Source: Paenibacillus sp. A3 (GTDB lineage: Bacteria; Bacillota; Bacilli; Paenibacillales; NBRC-103111). Taken from it: DNA of 48,951 nt. Positions 15,748-23,870 of the stretch are shown here, piece after piece. Where the stretch lies: positions 1 through 48,951 of the forward strand of contig NZ_JTHN01000082.1 of NCBI RefSeq assembly GCF_001399685.1, read 5' to 3'. Under the pieces are notes generated by a model, which was not told the origin of the DNA, searched no databases, and saw only the letters and a list, made by a program, of their open reading frames with translations. The translations under genes were made by a program, and so were the position numbers. Numbering within the stretch: the first letter of the stretch is position 1; every line of letters begins with the position of its first letter.

Positions 15748-16262
15748 GCAAACTGTACCGTTCCCGTTCCGATCGCAAAGTGACCGGCCTGTGCGGCGGT
15801 CTCGCGGAATCGATGAACATTGATGCCACACTGCTTCGGCTGATCGTGGTGGTAACGGCTTTCTTTTCCGGAGGCGTTGTGATTCCGCTGTACTTCCTGG
15901 CAGCGTTGGTCATCCCAAGCGAGCCTTGGACCGGCGGGCCTCACGGCTACGGACCGTCCTACGGCGGCGAGGGCTGCGGACAACCTGGCGGCCACTATCC
16001 CAACTGGAGAGAGTGGAGACGCGCCGAGAAGCACTACCGCAGAGCGCAAAGACATGGCTGGGTCCCGCCGCAAGAAGGCAACCGCTATGAAGGCGAATAT
16101 GCGGCCTCCTCGAATCCGAGCGGTACCGCGGGCAGCGATCTGGACGATATGATGAAAGATATCGAGAAAAAAGCGATGTGGAAAGAAATCGAAGAACTGC
16201 GCGGCAAAGTAGCGCAATACGAAAAAAACCAAAATCAGAAACCAACTAAAGGAGATGTTTAA
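15744..16262 (+). CDS. PspC-domain membrane protein
   Basis: 172 residues. Residues 1-60 are a PspC domain: [20 protein letters not shown], then [13 protein letters not shown] and a hydrophobic helix ending VIPSEP. A Gly/Tyr-rich linker and an Arg/Glu-rich predicted helix (about 130-170) follow. The tail could contact the PspA coiled coils made from either side of it, which is inference. The ATG overlaps the first pspA stop by four bases, implying translational coupling, and AAAGGAGATG for the next gene lies in its last codons. Confidence 0.9.
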   Translation: MSKLYRSRSDRKVTGLCGGLAESMNIDATLLRLIVVVTAFFSGGVVIPLYFLAALVIPSEPWTGGPHGYGPSYGGEGCGQPGGHYPNWREWRRAEKHYRRAQRHGWVPPQEGNRYEGEYAASSNPSGTAGSDLDDMMKDIEKKAMWKEIEELRGKVAQYEKNQNQKPTKGDV

Positions 16263-16264
16263 CA

Positions 16265-16963
16265 ATGGGAGTATTTTCTAGAATTAAAGACATGACGAAG
16301 GCTTCGCTGCATGAACTGCTTGACAAGGTTGAAGATCCGATCATCATGCTGAATCAATATTTGCGCGACATGGAAGAAGAAATCGCTCAAGCCGAAGTGA
16401 CGGTGGCCCGTCAAATCGCCAGCGAGCGCAAGCTGAAAGAACGTCTGGAAGAAGCGGTTCGTCTGACGGCGCAGTACGAAGGACAAGCGAAGGAAGCGCT
16501 GAAGAACGATCAGGAAGCGACGGCGCGCCAAGCTTTGGAGCAAAAGCTGTACTACGAGGGCAAAATCGCCGAGTACACGGAAATGCACGAGCAGGCCAAG
16601 GCGCAAGCGGCCGAGCTGGTTCAGCAGCTGCATGAAATGAAAGACGCGTTCTACCAAATGCGCAACAAACGCAGCGAGCTGATCTCCCGCGCTCAATTGG
16701 CGAAGGCGAAAAAGCAAATGGCCGAAGTGACGGCAACCAACGTGATCGAAGGCGGCAATGCCGTAAAAGGTTTCCGTCGCATGGAAGAGAAGATCATGTC
16801 GCTGGAAGTCGAAGCGGAAATCGCACGCAAGCCTTACGTTGGCGGTGGCTATGCCGGTTCGGTGTACAGCAACGCCGTGTCGGTCGACCCGGCGAAGCAG
16901 CAAAAAATCGACGATCAGCTGCAGCTTCTGAAAGAGAAGATGTCCAGCGAGCAGGGGAAATAA
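16265..16963 (+). CDS. PspA/IM30-family protein, second copy
   Basis: 232 residues of coiled coil, starting [19 protein letters not shown] and [17 protein letters not shown], the classic PspA/LiaH N-terminus. A Gly/Tyr-rich patch ([15 protein letters not shown]) precedes a short C-terminal helix, as in LiaH/YdjF-type proteins. It forms membrane-protecting ring or rod assemblies in the family. AAAGGAGATG precedes the ATG, giving strong predicted translation. It is followed by a long stem-loop before liaF. Confidence 0.94.
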   Translation: MGVFSRIKDMTKASLHELLDKVEDPIIMLNQYLRDMEEEIAQAEVTVARQIASERKLKERLEEAVRLTAQYEGQAKEALKNDQEATARQALEQKLYYEGKIAEYTEMHEQAKAQAAELVQQLHEMKDAFYQMRNKRSELISRAQLAKAKKQMAEVTATNVIEGGNAVKGFRRMEEKIMSLEVEAEIARKPYVGGGYAGSVYSNAVSVDPAKQQKIDDQLQLLKEKMSSEQGK

Positions 16964-17015
16964 TCTTCACGAAAAAGCTGTTGGAGCAAAGCGGCACTTG
17001 TGATATGCTATGTAA

Positions 17016-17061
17016 GGCAAAAGCCATGGACGTCCTTCCGTAAGGCGCTGTGGCTTTTGCC
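17016..17061 (+). repeat. Intercistronic stem-loop between pspA (second copy) and liaF
   Basis: GGCAAAAGCCA (17016-17026) pairs with TGGCTTTTGCC (17051-17061), and the loop contains a smaller hairpin CCTT..AAGG. No U tract follows, so it is unlike a full terminator. It may set the stoichiometry between abundant PspA and the scarce LiaFSR, by processing or partial termination (inference). Confidence 0.65.
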
Positions 17062-17099
17062 GGATCATCCAGAACTTACTGGGAAAGGGGGCGACACGG

Positions 17100-17750
17100 A
17101 TGAACCGCAAACGAAACCGCAACATCGCGCTGGTCTTGATCGGCGCAGGACTTTTCCTTCTGGCGGACAATCATCTCGGATTTTTCACCGTGCTTGCCCT
17201 CTTTTTGCTTTTGCTGGGAGTGTATAAGGTACGTTCGGGCGCCGAGCGCAAAGGCTACATCATGATGGTGATCGGCCTGCTGCTCCTCGCAGGTGGCAAT
17301 TTTACGCTGATCTTGGCCATTATCCTCATTTCGCTCGGCTTCTTCTACAATAAATCGCGTAAAATTCACCGCAGTGAGCACCATTACCGCAAGCAAAGCG
17401 TAATCGACAGCATCCGGTGGGGACGGGAGCCTTGGGTTCTGCGCAACATGTCGATCTGGAACGTGCTGGGGGAGCTGCAGATGGATTTGACCTATGCGAT
17501 CCACGAGCAGAAGGAGACGACGATTATTTTGCAGGGAGTCATCGCCGATATCGATCTGATCGTTCCGGAGGATGTAGGTCTTACCGTTACGGCTTCCGTC
17601 TTGTTCGGGCAAACGAGCATCGGGTATGACAAAGAGGCCGGCGTGCTGAACAAGATGGTATGGCAGTCGCCCAATTACTGGACGGCGGACCGTCAGGTGA
17701 AGCTGGAAATTTCGTATATCGTAGCCGATATTGATATTAAAATCGTTTGA
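17100..17750 (+). CDS. liaF: LiaF-like membrane regulator
   Basis: 216 residues. The first ~85 form four hydrophobic helices (IALVLIGAGLFLLAD, VLALFLLLLGVY, MMVIGLLLLAGG, LILAIILISLGFFYN). The soluble C-terminal domain is the beta-rich LiaF/YvqF unit (ILQGVIADIDLIVPEDVG and IVADIDIKIV). In Bacillus LiaF keeps the kinase LiaS inactive until envelope stress. Good ribosome site AAAGGGGGC. Stop at 17750, 19 bases before liaS. Confidence 0.93.
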   Translation: MNRKRNRNIALVLIGAGLFLLADNHLGFFTVLALFLLLLGVYKVRSGAERKGYIMMVIGLLLLAGGNFTLILAIILISLGFFYNKSRKIHRSEHHYRKQSVIDSIRWGREPWVLRNMSIWNVLGELQMDLTYAIHEQKETTIILQGVIADIDLIVPEDVGLTVTASVLFGQTSIGYDKEAGVLNKMVWQSPNYWTADRQVKLEISYIVADIDIKIV

Positions 17751-17769
17751 TGCACGGAGGACGGCAGGA

Positions 17770-18846
17770 ATGGACGGACATGACAAGCGTTTAACCAACA
17801 TGATATGGCGAAGCATGGCGGAGTCCATTGGGCTCAGCCTTGTTTTGTTTGCCGTGATCGTCTATTTCCTGCAGTCGAACGGCTACTTGAACGCTTTCAC
17901 AACGTGGCAGGAAGGCGTGCGCATGAGCCTGACGCTGATTGCGATCGTTGCAGCGGTCGGAGGCTCGTACGGTCTGTGGTACAGCAGCCGGATGAAGCAT
18001 CGGCTGGAGACGCTGCGCGAGGTGATGCTGTCGCTGGAGAAGGGCAACCTGAGCCGTTCGGTGCCGCCGCTCGGCGAGGATGAGATCGGCCGTCTGGGCG
18101 ATCAGTTGAATGCGATCACCAAAAAATGGGAAGAGCAAGTTTCCTCGCTGCAGCGCCTGTCCAGCAATAATGCCCAACTGGCGCAAAAAGCGAAATATTC
18201 GGCCATCGTGGAAGAGCGGCAGCGGTTGGCGAGGGAACTGCACGACGCCGTGAGCCAGCAACTCTTCGCGATCTCGATGACGGCGACGGCCGTCGGCCGG
18301 ACGTTGGACAAAGATTTCGAGAAAGCGCAGCGGCAAATCTTCCTCATTGAGGAAATGGCTTCGGTAGCGCAGTCGGAGATGCGCGCTTTGCTGCTTCACC
18401 TGCGTCCCGTGCACCTGGAAGGCAAGCGTCTGGCCGAAGGCTTGATCGAGCTGGTGCAGGAGCTGTCTTCGAAAGTGCCGATGCAGATCGATTGCGAGCT
18501 GGCCGAAGACGTCAAGCTGCCGAACGGGATTGAGGATCACCTGTTCCGTATCGTGCAGGAGGCGTTGTCCAATGCGCTTCGGCACTCCAAAGCGACAAAG
18601 CTGGAGGTGAAGCTGACCCAGCCGTCAAGCGATGCGGTCCGCTTGCTCATTCGGGATAACGGCGTCGGCTTCGAGTTGGATATGAAAAAACAGGCTTCAT
18701 ACGGGCTGGTGACGATGCGGGAGCGGGTGAACGAAATCGGCGGCTCGCTCAACTTAATCACGGCGCCGGGCAAAGGAACGCGCATTGAGATTCGCATTCC
18801 GATTATGGCGGAAGGAGGACTTGAGATTGGAAGAGACGACGATTAA
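17770..18846 (+). CDS. liaS: LiaS-like sensor histidine kinase
   Basis: 358 residues. Two membrane helices (about 18-34 and 53-71) with almost no extracellular loop, a HAMP domain (~72-125), the HisKA_3 phosphoacceptor [16 protein letters not shown] with His158, and a HATPase domain ([26 protein letters not shown]). The short sensing loop is the intramembrane-sensing layout of LiaS/VraS. ATG 17770 follows ACGGAGGA. It overlaps the liaR start by 20 bases, so kinase and regulator are coupled. Confidence 0.94.
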   Translation: MDGHDKRLTNMIWRSMAESIGLSLVLFAVIVYFLQSNGYLNAFTTWQEGVRMSLTLIAIVAAVGGSYGLWYSSRMKHRLETLREVMLSLEKGNLSRSVPPLGEDEIGRLGDQLNAITKKWEEQVSSLQRLSSNNAQLAQKAKYSAIVEERQRLARELHDAVSQQLFAISMTATAVGRTLDKDFEKAQRQIFLIEEMASVAQSEMRALLLHLRPVHLEGKRLAEGLIELVQELSSKVPMQIDCELAEDVKLPNGIEDHLFRIVQEALSNALRHSKATKLEVKLTQPSSDAVRLLIRDNGVGFELDMKKQASYGLVTMRERVNEIGGSLNLITAPGKGTRIEIRIPIMAEGGLEIGRDDD

Positions 18847-19474
18847 AGTGCTGCTGGTCGACGATCATGAAATGGTTCGCATCGGTCTTGCCGCCGTGCT
18901 GAGCACGGAGGACGATATCGAGGTGGTCGGCGAAGCGAGCGGAGGACAGGAAGGCATTCGGCTGGCATTGGAATACAAGCCGGACGTGGTGCTGATGGAT
19001 TTGGTTATGGAGGGCATGGACGGCATCGAGACGACAAGGCGTCTGCTGCAGCAGCACCCGGAGTGCAAGGTGATCGTGCTGACCAGCTTTATTGACGACG
19101 AAAAGATTTACCCGGTGATTGAAGCGGGAGCGTTCAGCTACTTGCTCAAAACGTCGCGTGCTGCCGAAATCGCCCAAGCGATCCGCTCGGCCGTAAAAGG
19201 CCAGTCGGTGCTGGAATCCCAAGTCGCTTCCAAGCTGATGAATCGCTTCCGCGGGCCGAAGCAGGCTGCGCAGCCGCATGAAGAATTGACCGAACGCGAG
19301 ATGGAGGTGCTCCGGCTCATTGCCGCAGGCAAGTCCAATCAGGACGTGGCCGACGAACTGTTCATCGGGGTTAAAACGGTCAAGTTTCACGTCACCAACA
19401 TTTTGGCTAAGCTTGGGGTGGAGGACCGCACGCAGGCTGCCATTTATGCGTACAAGAACGGTTTAGTCGAGTAA
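18827..19474 (+). CDS. liaR: LiaR-like response regulator (NarL/LuxR type)
   Basis: 215 residues. The receiver has the acidic pair in VLLVDDHE, phosphoacceptor Asp58 in VVLMDL and the lysine in SYLLKT. The C-terminal LuxR HTH runs from [15 protein letters not shown] to [15 protein letters not shown] 18827 is the start because AAGGAGG ends 8 bases before it; the upstream in-frame TTG codons are too close to or before that site. It probably activates its own operon through the palindrome at 14599-14616. Confidence 0.94.
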   Translation: MEETTIKVLLVDDHEMVRIGLAAVLSTEDDIEVVGEASGGQEGIRLALEYKPDVVLMDLVMEGMDGIETTRRLLQQHPECKVIVLTSFIDDEKIYPVIEAGAFSYLLKTSRAAEIAQAIRSAVKGQSVLESQVASKLMNRFRGPKQAAQPHEELTEREMEVLRLIAAGKSNQDVADELFIGVKTVKFHVTNILAKLGVEDRTQAAIYAYKNGLVE

Positions 19475-19486
19475 TATCTGGGTAAT

Positions 19487-19539
19487 AAGCTCTCAAGAGG
19501 CCCCGAAGATGTTGGGATTGCCGTCTTGGGAGCTTTTTT
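19487..19539 (+). terminator. Terminator of the Lia operon
   Basis: AGCTCTCAAGA and TCTTGGGAGCT pair and are followed by TTTTTTA. Confidence 0.85.
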
Positions 19540-19601
19540 ATGTCGTATTTTGGAACCTTTTGCGATATTCAATTTTAAAGTTTTCTTAATAAATGTGAGT
19601 T

Positions 19602-19630
19602 TTGACACGTTTCCTGCGTCTATATAGATA
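19602..19630 (+). promoter_or_regulatory. Candidate promoter for the 19733 gene
   Basis: A perfect TTGACA at 19602-19607 is followed by TAGATA after 17 bases (or TATAGA after 15). The -10 is poor and the overlap of AT-rich steps makes its position uncertain. Confidence 0.4.
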
Positions 19631-19732
19631 TAGATGTTCCATGTCGAGGAATCGGTACCGTTTGTCGGATTATAGGAAAAGTAAAATATATACGACGGAT
19701 CGTGGACATCAAGGAGAGGAGATGAGAGCCGG

Positions 19733-20014
19733 ATGAACGGATTAGCCGTTAAAAACCGGAATGAAACCAACATTCCACTAACGTTCGGGGAAAAAACGGA
19801 GCTGTTGAAGCGGTATGAAGTGTATTGCTATCAGGTCGCTTTCTATTTATTGCAGCAGGAGGCGGGAGCGCGCCTCGCGGCCGAGGAAGCGCTGCTCGCC
19901 TTATACAAGCTGGACGGGTTCTTTGCTCTGACGGAGCACGAGCGCAAGGAAAAAGTGAAGGCTGCCGCCATCCGGCACGCATTGGCGGTACGAAGCGGGC
20001 GCCAGCCTTCTTGA
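19733..20014 (+). CDS. Small protein of unknown function, possibly sigma-region-2-like
   Basis: 93 residues, mainly helical. The stretch LLKRYEVYCYQVAFYLLQQE followed by AAEEALLALYKLDGFF has the spacing of the first helices of sigma-70 region 2 in ECF-type factors, but no region 4 or DNA-binding part follows. It could be a truncated sigma-like adaptor or an unrelated helical protein. ATG 19733 follows GGAGAGGAGATGAGAGCCGG. Monocistronic. I do not recognise a named family. Confidence 0.6.
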   Translation: MNGLAVKNRNETNIPLTFGEKTELLKRYEVYCYQVAFYLLQQEAGARLAAEEALLALYKLDGFFALTEHERKEKVKAAAIRHALAVRSGRQPS

Positions 20015-20031
20015 TGCACGAACGAAGCTTC

Positions 20032-20727
20032 TTAATAACGAACATTCATAAGAATGCCCGTGAGCGGCGGAACAGGCCAATAGCTGTGCGGCCGTTTGCC
20101 CGGCAGTGCGGTGTAGTGGCCGAAGGCGCGGGCTCCCGCATCGTGCCTCTCCAGCAGGTCCGCCGGAGGGATGGCATGCAGGGCAGCCGCCGCCTGCGTC
20201 AGGCGCATTATCCAACCGTCGATGCCTTGAAGCACGGCGTTCGCATGTTTGTCCCCGCCGTCGAGCTGCGTCTGCAGCTTATGCTCGTCCAAGCTTAAGG
20301 TGCCGTCGGCCTGCGGGATCACGCCCAGCCGGTCAAACTCTTCCTCGGCAGGGGCGCCGAGCCCATGTTTTCTCCAAGCGGGCCGCAGAAGGACGCCGGC
20401 TTCGGACAAAGCGTTCGCCAGCTCGTTGTAGCCTCCGACAAGCCCTTCCACCAGCCGGAGCGATGCGCCGTTGCTTTGCAGGGCGGCTCTTGCGTTCTCC
20501 GCCGTTTGTTTCAAGGCGCCTGCCGCCGTGACGATGGTTCTGGCATCCCCTGCCGCCCGTTCCGCAAAGCGGTCGAACGAATAGGAGGGCTGTCCCGTTC
20601 CTTTCTGCGGTCGTCCGCGGTAACGTTTGCCTGTTAAGTCATCTTGTCTTCTGTGCCGGTCCTCCAAGGCAAACCACTGCTTATGAATTTGATACGAACG
20701 AATCACGCTCTGAATCGGAGCGATCAT
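20032..20727 (-). CDS. Conserved-looking hypothetical protein
   Basis: 231 residues, no signal peptide or membrane helix. A Lys/Arg-rich start (VIRSYQIHKQWFALEDR) precedes a helical middle, where LVEGLVGGYNELANALSEAG and then TLSLDEHKLQTQL loosely recall the C-terminal part of flagellar cap protein FliD. The likeness is too weak for a call, and no flagellar gene is near. GAGGTGATC precedes the ATG. Base composition matches the core genes. Confidence 0.6.
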   Translation of the reverse strand: MIAPIQSVIRSYQIHKQWFALEDRHRRQDDLTGKRYRGRPQKGTGQPSYSFDRFAERAAGDARTIVTAAGALKQTAENARAALQSNGASLRLVEGLVGGYNELANALSEAGVLLRPAWRKHGLGAPAEEEFDRLGVIPQADGTLSLDEHKLQTQLDGGDKHANAVLQGIDGWIMRLTQAAAALHAIPPADLLERHDAGARAFGHYTALPGKRPHSYWPVPPLTGILMNVRY

Positions 20728-20806
20728 GCCCGATCACCTCACTGTCAATGGAACATTTTTCTTTACATTATAGCGGAAGACATTCCGTCCGTAAACGGAT
20801 ACATGC

Positions 20807-20836
20807 TTGACAGGCTGCAAAAGGATGCAGTATGAT
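20807..20836 (+). promoter_or_regulatory. Promoter of the 20879 mini-gene
   Basis: TTGACA at 20807-20812, an 18-base spacer and TATGAT at 20831-20836 form a near-consensus SigA-type promoter about 40 bases before the ATG. Confidence 0.6.
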
Positions 20837-20878
20837 GATTTATCAATCAAAACCTGGCAAAGGAGCTCGCGTCAGCAC

Positions 20879-20968
20879 ATGAATTGGGTTCAATGGATTG
20901 TCATCGCCGCCGTTTTGCTTGTCAGCGTGCTGTTTATGATGTTTGTCGGCAAAAAGTACAAAAAGTAA
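20879..20968 (+). CDS. 29-residue single-helix membrane peptide
   Basis: MNWVQWIVIAAVLLV is the start of a single transmembrane helix continuing SVLFMMFVG and ending in the basic tail KKYKK. A good promoter lies upstream. AAAGGAG (20859-20865) is 13 bases before the ATG, rather far, so initiation may be weak. Such peptides are common in Bacillales; the function is unknown. Confidence 0.5.
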   Translation: MNWVQWIVIAAVLLVSVLFMMFVGKKYKK

Positions 20969-21076
20969 CGCGGCATGCTTTTTTTTCGCCTCGCGATCAT
21001 TTCTTCTTAACGTTCCGCCACCGCCTGTCATACGATAAAGTACTTAAACTTTATGCGCAGAAAGGCGGTCTTAGCC

Positions 21077-21523
21077 ATGCTCCGAAAACGCATTCCCCGG
21101 CAGGACGACGGCATGATATACGGATTGGTGGAAAAGCTGCTCCTTCCCTTTGCGCGGCAGACGGTACCCGATCTTCGCGTGAGCCGTACAGATATTCTCA
21201 AACGGTTGAAATCCTGTGTCACATACGTCGATACCGCGGCCGGACGCTTGCCGGTCGGATTTATTGCACTGCGCGTGGATCGGGATAAGCGCCTGTCCGT
21301 CGATATGCTGGCGGTGAATCCGAAGTTTCAGGGCCGCGGCATCGGCACGCGCTTGATGCGTCAGGCGGAGCGTACGGCGGGGGACCGGGGATGCCGCGAA
21401 GTGGTGTTATGGGTGGACGATGCGAATACGCAAGCTCAGACTTTCTATGTACGAAAAGGCTACGATACGGTTCACTACGACGCCAGGCTTCGCTGCTACA
21501 TGATGATGAAGCGGCTGGGCTAA
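21077..21523 (+). CDS. GNAT family N-acetyltransferase
   Basis: 148 residues of a single GNAT domain. The acetyl-CoA loop is PKFQGRGIGTRLM (about residues 77-89), preceded by the strand LSVDMLAV and followed by NTQAQTFYVRKGY. The substrate is unknown. ATG 21077 is preferred because AGAAAGGCGGT ends 8 bases before it; ATG 21053 has no such site. Terminated by a strong hairpin. Confidence 0.9.
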   Translation: MLRKRIPRQDDGMIYGLVEKLLLPFARQTVPDLRVSRTDILKRLKSCVTYVDTAAGRLPVGFIALRVDRDKRLSVDMLAVNPKFQGRGIGTRLMRQAERTAGDRGCREVVLWVDDANTQAQTFYVRKGYDTVHYDARLRCYMMMKRLG

Positions 21524-21538
21524 CCGCAGATGCTGCCG

Positions 21539-21585
21539 ACACCAAGGCTCTCCCGAACGATAGCGGGGAAAGCCTTGGTGTTTTT
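21539..21585 (+). terminator. Terminator after the GNAT gene
   Basis: ACACCAAGGC pairs with GCCTTGGTGT around an inner TCCCG/CGGGG stem, followed by TTTTTG. Confidence 0.88.
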
Positions 21586-21602
21586 GCGTTATGCTGGCGG
21601 CG

Positions 21603-21968
21603 TTAGCTGGGCACGATCAAGGCCCCTACGCTGGCGACGTCCAATTCAAAGGGACTGCCAAACAGCTCGGAGTCCGGATACGGCACGGGGAACGCTTCGT
21701 TCGCGGCGGTTGTTGTCGGCCTGTCGGATTTTTTCGTTTGGGCGCGGGCTTTTCCCAGACTGCTGCTGTTTGCTCCGCTTCGTTTGCTTTTGGCGGACGT
21801 GCTTGCATTCGATTGAATGCCGGCCGCCGTCTCGTTCAAATAGAGCTTTCCTTTGTCCAATCGGCTGAGCGTCCCGACAAGCTCCGTACCGTCCTTCAAT
21901 ATAATGAAAACCGGTTGGCCGTAATACGGCCTGCATTGTTCTTCGTTAATCGGATGAATCGGTCTCAC
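21603..21968 (-). CDS. Small protein with LSm-like N-terminus, unknown function
   Basis: 121 residues. The first ~50 (YYGQPVFIILKDGTELVGTL, then SRLDKGKLYLN) look like the beta strands of an Sm/LSm-like barrel. A low-complexity Ser/Ala/Lys middle and an acidic tail follow. The middle is likely disordered. GTG start behind GGAGGTGA. Divergent from zwf. The fold is inferred from the strand pattern only. Confidence 0.6.
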   Translation of the reverse strand: MRPIHPINEEQCRPYYGQPVFIILKDGTELVGTLSRLDKGKLYLNETAAGIQSNASTSAKSKRSGANSSSLGKARAQTKKSDRPTTTAANEAFPVPYPDSELFGSPFELDVASVGALIVPS

Positions 21969-22093
21969 GCGAGGTCACCTCCGAAGTTGATTTCTACACT
22001 TCAGACTATGCGGCATTTGTGCCGGTTGTACGGGACAAATGTCCTGTATGCGCATGCCTATTTTCCGTGAACGCGCTTGCATTCGACAGAGTA

Positions 22094-22122
22094 TTGAATC
22101 TCTTGTCGGTTTTCGATATGCT
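22094..22122 (+). promoter_or_regulatory. Candidate promoter for zwf
   Basis: TTGAAT (22094-22099), 17 bases, TATGCT (22117-22122); four matches in each hexamer. It lies 80 bases before the zwf ATG. Confidence 0.4.
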
Positions 22123-22203
22123 AAAGGGGTAAAGGGAACGGACAGGAAACAATTGCCGTTCCTTATCTCCTATTCTCTATAGAAAGAACGAGGACCTGAA
22201 GCC

Positions 22204-23724
22204 ATGACGAGTGCCGTGTTTTTGATTTTCGGAGCGACCGGGGACTTGGCCCGGCGCAAGTTATTCCCGGCGTTTTACAGCCTGTACCGTGAGCGCAAGC
22301 TGGGCGACCGATTTGCGGTAATCGGCCTCGCGCGGCGTTCGCGCACGAACGACCAGTTCCGCGACGACGTCTACGAATCGATTCAAGAATTCGCACGCTA
22401 CAACGTGACGAAGGACGAGCAATGGGATGCGTTTGCCGAGCATTTTGAATACATGTCGCTGGACATTAATAACGTTGACGGCTTCCGGCAGCTCCGCGAG
22501 CTGACCGACCGGCTCGACGTCAAATTCGACATCGGCGGCAACCGGTTGTTTTACTTGGCCTTGGCGCCGGAGCTGTTCGGCAATGTGTCGCACAATCTCA
22601 AGGCGGGCGGACTATTGGAAGGGGCCGGCTGGCACCGGCTTGTGATCGAGAAGCCGTTCGGCTACGATCTTCCGTCCGCTGAGAAGCTGAACGCCGAAAT
22701 CCGCCAGGTGTTCGAGGAGCAGGACATTTACCGCATCGACCATTACCTTGGCAAGGAAATGGTGCAGAACATCAACGTCGTCCGGTTCGCGAACGCCTTT
22801 TTCGAGCCGCTTTGGAACAATAAGTACATCGCCAACATTCAAATCACGCTGAGCGAAACCGTAGGCGTGGAAGAACGCGGCGGCTATTACGAGCATTCGG
22901 GCGCACTGCGCGACATGGGACAAAACCACATGCTGCAGATGCTGGCCATCATGGCGATGGAGCCCCCGAGCCGGATGCATCCGGAGGATATCCGCGACGA
23001 GAAGGTGAAGGTGTTCCGCAGTCTGCGCGGCTTCCAGACGGCGTCGGAGGTGCGGGCCAATACGGTGCGCGGACAGTACACCGCCGGCAATATCAAAGGC
23101 GAGCAGGTGCGCGGCTACCGCGACGAAGACAAGGTCAATCCGGAGTCGACGACGGAGACGTATTTCGCCGCACGCGTATTCGTGGACAACTTCCGCTGGG
23201 CCGGCGTTCCGTTCTATATCCGGACGGGAAAACGATTGCCGGTGAAAACGACGGAAGTGGTCGTCGAGTTCAAGAACGTGCCGAACAACGTTTACTTGTC
23301 ACGCAAGCACAAGCTGGAGCCGAACCTGCTCGTGTTCCGCGTCAATCCGATGGAAGGCATTTACTTCAAAATGAACGCCAAACAGCCGGGATCGGAAGGA
23401 ACGATCGTTCCGGTCGCGATGGATTTCTGCCAGAGCTGCCAGGTCGGGCTGAACACGCCGGAAGCGTACGAGCGGCTGCTCTACGACGCCGCCCGCGGGG
23501 ATTCCACGTATTTCACCCGCTGGGACGAGGTCGCGCTGGCATGGAAATATGTCGACAAAATCGCCTCCGCCTGGGGCGAGCGTACGGACGATTTGCACCT
23601 GTACACGGCAGGCACTTGGGGACCGGAGCAGGGACAGCAGCTCGTTGCCGAAGACGGCTTCCGCTGGTGGCCGGTCAACGGGCAGGACGAAGGCGAAGTC
23701 ACTTGGGGACATACCCAAATGTAA
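22204..23724 (+). CDS. zwf: Glucose-6-phosphate 1-dehydrogenase
   Basis: 506 residues, NADP-dependent entry enzyme of the oxidative pentose phosphate pathway. N-terminal nucleotide-binding GATGDLARRKLFPA, the substrate and catalytic motif RIDHYLGKEMVQN (about residue 178) and EKPFGYD are diagnostic. Length is normal. GAGGACC precedes ATG 22204. gnd and pgl are not adjacent. A terminator follows. Confidence 0.97.
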   Translation: MTSAVFLIFGATGDLARRKLFPAFYSLYRERKLGDRFAVIGLARRSRTNDQFRDDVYESIQEFARYNVTKDEQWDAFAEHFEYMSLDINNVDGFRQLRELTDRLDVKFDIGGNRLFYLALAPELFGNVSHNLKAGGLLEGAGWHRLVIEKPFGYDLPSAEKLNAEIRQVFEEQDIYRIDHYLGKEMVQNINVVRFANAFFEPLWNNKYIANIQITLSETVGVEERGGYYEHSGALRDMGQNHMLQMLAIMAMEPPSRMHPEDIRDEKVKVFRSLRGFQTASEVRANTVRGQYTAGNIKGEQVRGYRDEDKVNPESTTETYFAARVFVDNFRWAGVPFYIRTGKRLPVKTTEVVVEFKNVPNNVYLSRKHKLEPNLLVFRVNPMEGIYFKMNAKQPGSEGTIVPVAMDFCQSCQVGLNTPEAYERLLYDAARGDSTYFTRWDEVALAWKYVDKIASAWGERTDDLHLYTAGTWGPEQGQQLVAEDGFRWWPVNGQDEGEVTWGHTQM

Positions 23725-23746
23725 TGGATAGACGAAAGAAACCGAA

Positions 23747-23783
23747 AGAGCAGATCCGGTTGCGCCGGGTTCTGCTCTTTTTT
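23747..23783 (+). terminator. Terminator after zwf
   Basis: AGAGCAGATCCGG and CCGGGTTCTGCTCT form a long stem followed by TTTTTT. Confidence 0.9.
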
Positions 23784-23870
23784 GCTGGCGCATGTTGCGT
23801 CTTTTTTTCACCTCTTGAAATATGGTATGATGGAGTGTACAGTGCCGGCTAACGCAAGGGGGATCTTTAC

